Assembly: GCA_003024785.1 (NCBI GenBank) | Contig: PUQB01000591.1 | Location: 1 to 64,000 of the forward strand | Source of the DNA: Selaginella tamariscina | Lineage: Eukaryota; Streptophyta; Lycopodiopsida; Selaginellales; Selaginellaceae | DNA length: 64,000 bases | Direction: 5' to 3' | In this document: piece by piece, positions 63,051 through 64,000 of the stretch | Layout: each line of letters starts with the position of its first letter | Numbering within the stretch: the first letter of the stretch is position 1 | Translations under genes and position numbers: made by a program | The notes under the pieces: model-generated | Seen by the model: the letters and a program-made list of their open reading frames with translations, nothing else | Databases searched by the model: none | What the model was told of the DNA's origin: nothing

Positions 63051-64000
63051 TGTCCAACTGTGGTTGTGGGTTCTAAGTTGACAGGGGTTTCCTTATCGAG
63101 TTCCTGAGGGATAACAGAGGGGTTCTAGAGTTGGCATTAAGAACCACATTTGTGGTACCTAGTGCAACTCTTGATTCTAAGGGGCTATAGCATGATAACC
63201 CATATATGGGAAACAATGTCACATCCCCATGTGACATTAAGCTCTATACAACGCCTAAGACACACCTTTTGGGGTTATCTCATGGGGGGTCGGATACTCT
63301 AGTAAGCAGGCATACATGTGTTCACATCAGGGTGCTAAACCTTAAGCATCGGCTCAAGGGAGTTTAGGTCTTGTAACTAGGTGTGGTAATGGCACACTTG
63401 GCTATGGGGTGTTCTCTAGGGATTGAACAACCTAAGCTCATTATAAGATCCCTTTTGTGAGGCACTTGTGGGGTTGTGTACTTAGGGTTATTCAAACTTA
63501 ATCTCTGAGAGTTTGTTTAGCAAAACACTCATGTCCTCATTAAGTACTAACCCTAGGACTAAGGTATAACTTGACTACTCAAACCTTTATGGGTTAGTTG
63601 TGGTTCAAGGCACCCCTTGTCACCCTAGAGGTGTTGTACTCCCTAATGAGTGCCTTAGCTCTATCGTGGGGGTATGTGCAAGGCATGTCTCCTTAGCGGG
63701 GTTGGGGAATGAATATGTCTAGGTCCTTGGCTGTCCAAGAACATTAGGAGTCCAAGTCCAAGGACCTCGGACTCTGGATTCAAGTCTATTAAAGTCTATT
63801 TGGATTATCTTATAAGATTCGAAGGATGGTCACTTTAGAAGATTTAGGGTGGGACCCTACGTCTTATGCCTATTTAAGCATTTGAGTTAGATGTTAGGGG
63901 TTGTCTTATAAGACTTAGTGTTGCTCACACATAGAATTGATGCTGGAAGGCCACTTGGTAGCCACATGTTGCCACGTGTCAACCCTCCAAGTTAAAACTC

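Larger units (their letters stand above)
57728..64000 (+). mobile_element. Large LTR, plus orientation, carrying nested insertions; continues past the window
   Basis: Starts TGTCATAATTTTTATTATG at 57728 and follows the order of the 41.7 kb solo LTR. It is interrupted by a hAT-like element (58164-59069) and an internally deleted Ty3 element (59107-62529). The last bases (AAGTTAAAACTC at 64000) match the LTR 3' end, so the LTR should finish just beyond the window. A tandem duplication with period of about 250 bp lies at 62556-63050. Confidence 0.8.

Overview
The window looks like nuclear DNA of a land plant. It holds split genes with short GT..AG introns (about 50-230 bp) for a plant-type O-fucosyltransferase, a calcium-dependent protein kinase (CDPK), a dehydroascorbate reductase (DHAR), a GTE-type bromodomain/NET protein, a small plant acetyltransferase and several long PLS-class PPR proteins, plus plant chromodomain Ty3 retrotransposons. 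The PPR repeat style (long, many repeats, SLEKG..AIHS spacers) and the number of PPR genes suggest a seedless vascular plant with heavy organellar RNA editing, perhaps a fern. That species-level guess is an inference from memory of protein style only.

Layout. (1) 1-17 kb, gene-rich: O-fucosyltransferase gene (minus, 11 exons, running off the left edge); a divergent pair of PPR genes (minus 3.2-5.4 kb with a DYW domain; plus 5.5-8.1 kb without one); a CDPK gene (8.4-11.6 kb); then a rearranged stretch in which the CDPK 3' end and the start of an F-box/LRR-like gene occur twice, with a degraded copy of a PPR gene from 46-48 kb lying between the two units; then the F-box/LRR-like gene itself (14.3-16.9 kb). 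(2) 18.5-30.9 kb: two nested chromodomain Ty3 retrotransposons of one family. (3) 31-46 kb: AT-rich repeat sequence with a Ty3 integrase remnant split by a solo LTR, which is itself split by a second solo LTR of the same family in opposite orientation. (4) 46.3-52.6 kb: a second gene island with a PPR pseudogene, DHAR, GTE and the small acetyltransferase. (5) 52.9-64 kb: LINE remnant, AT-rich desert, and another copy of the large LTR carrying a hAT-like element and an internally deleted chromodomain Ty3 element.

Most interesting signal: both Ty3 families lack a recognisable tRNA primer-binding site. The bases starting 2 nt downstream of the 5' LTR (13-16 nt in one family, 12 nt in the other) are the exact reverse complement of a stretch inside the LTR that begins about 27-32 nt downstream of a TATA-like box, where the transcript 5' end is expected. 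The words differ between the families (TTGATAGTAACTG and TTGAATGATTCT) but the layout is the same, as expected for Tf1-type self-primed reverse transcription. The complementarity is seen directly; the mechanism is inferred.

Many otherwise well-preserved genes carry single-base frameshifts, often in short homopolymers. Some loci are certainly pseudogenes, but part of this may be assembly error, so gene status is given with caution.
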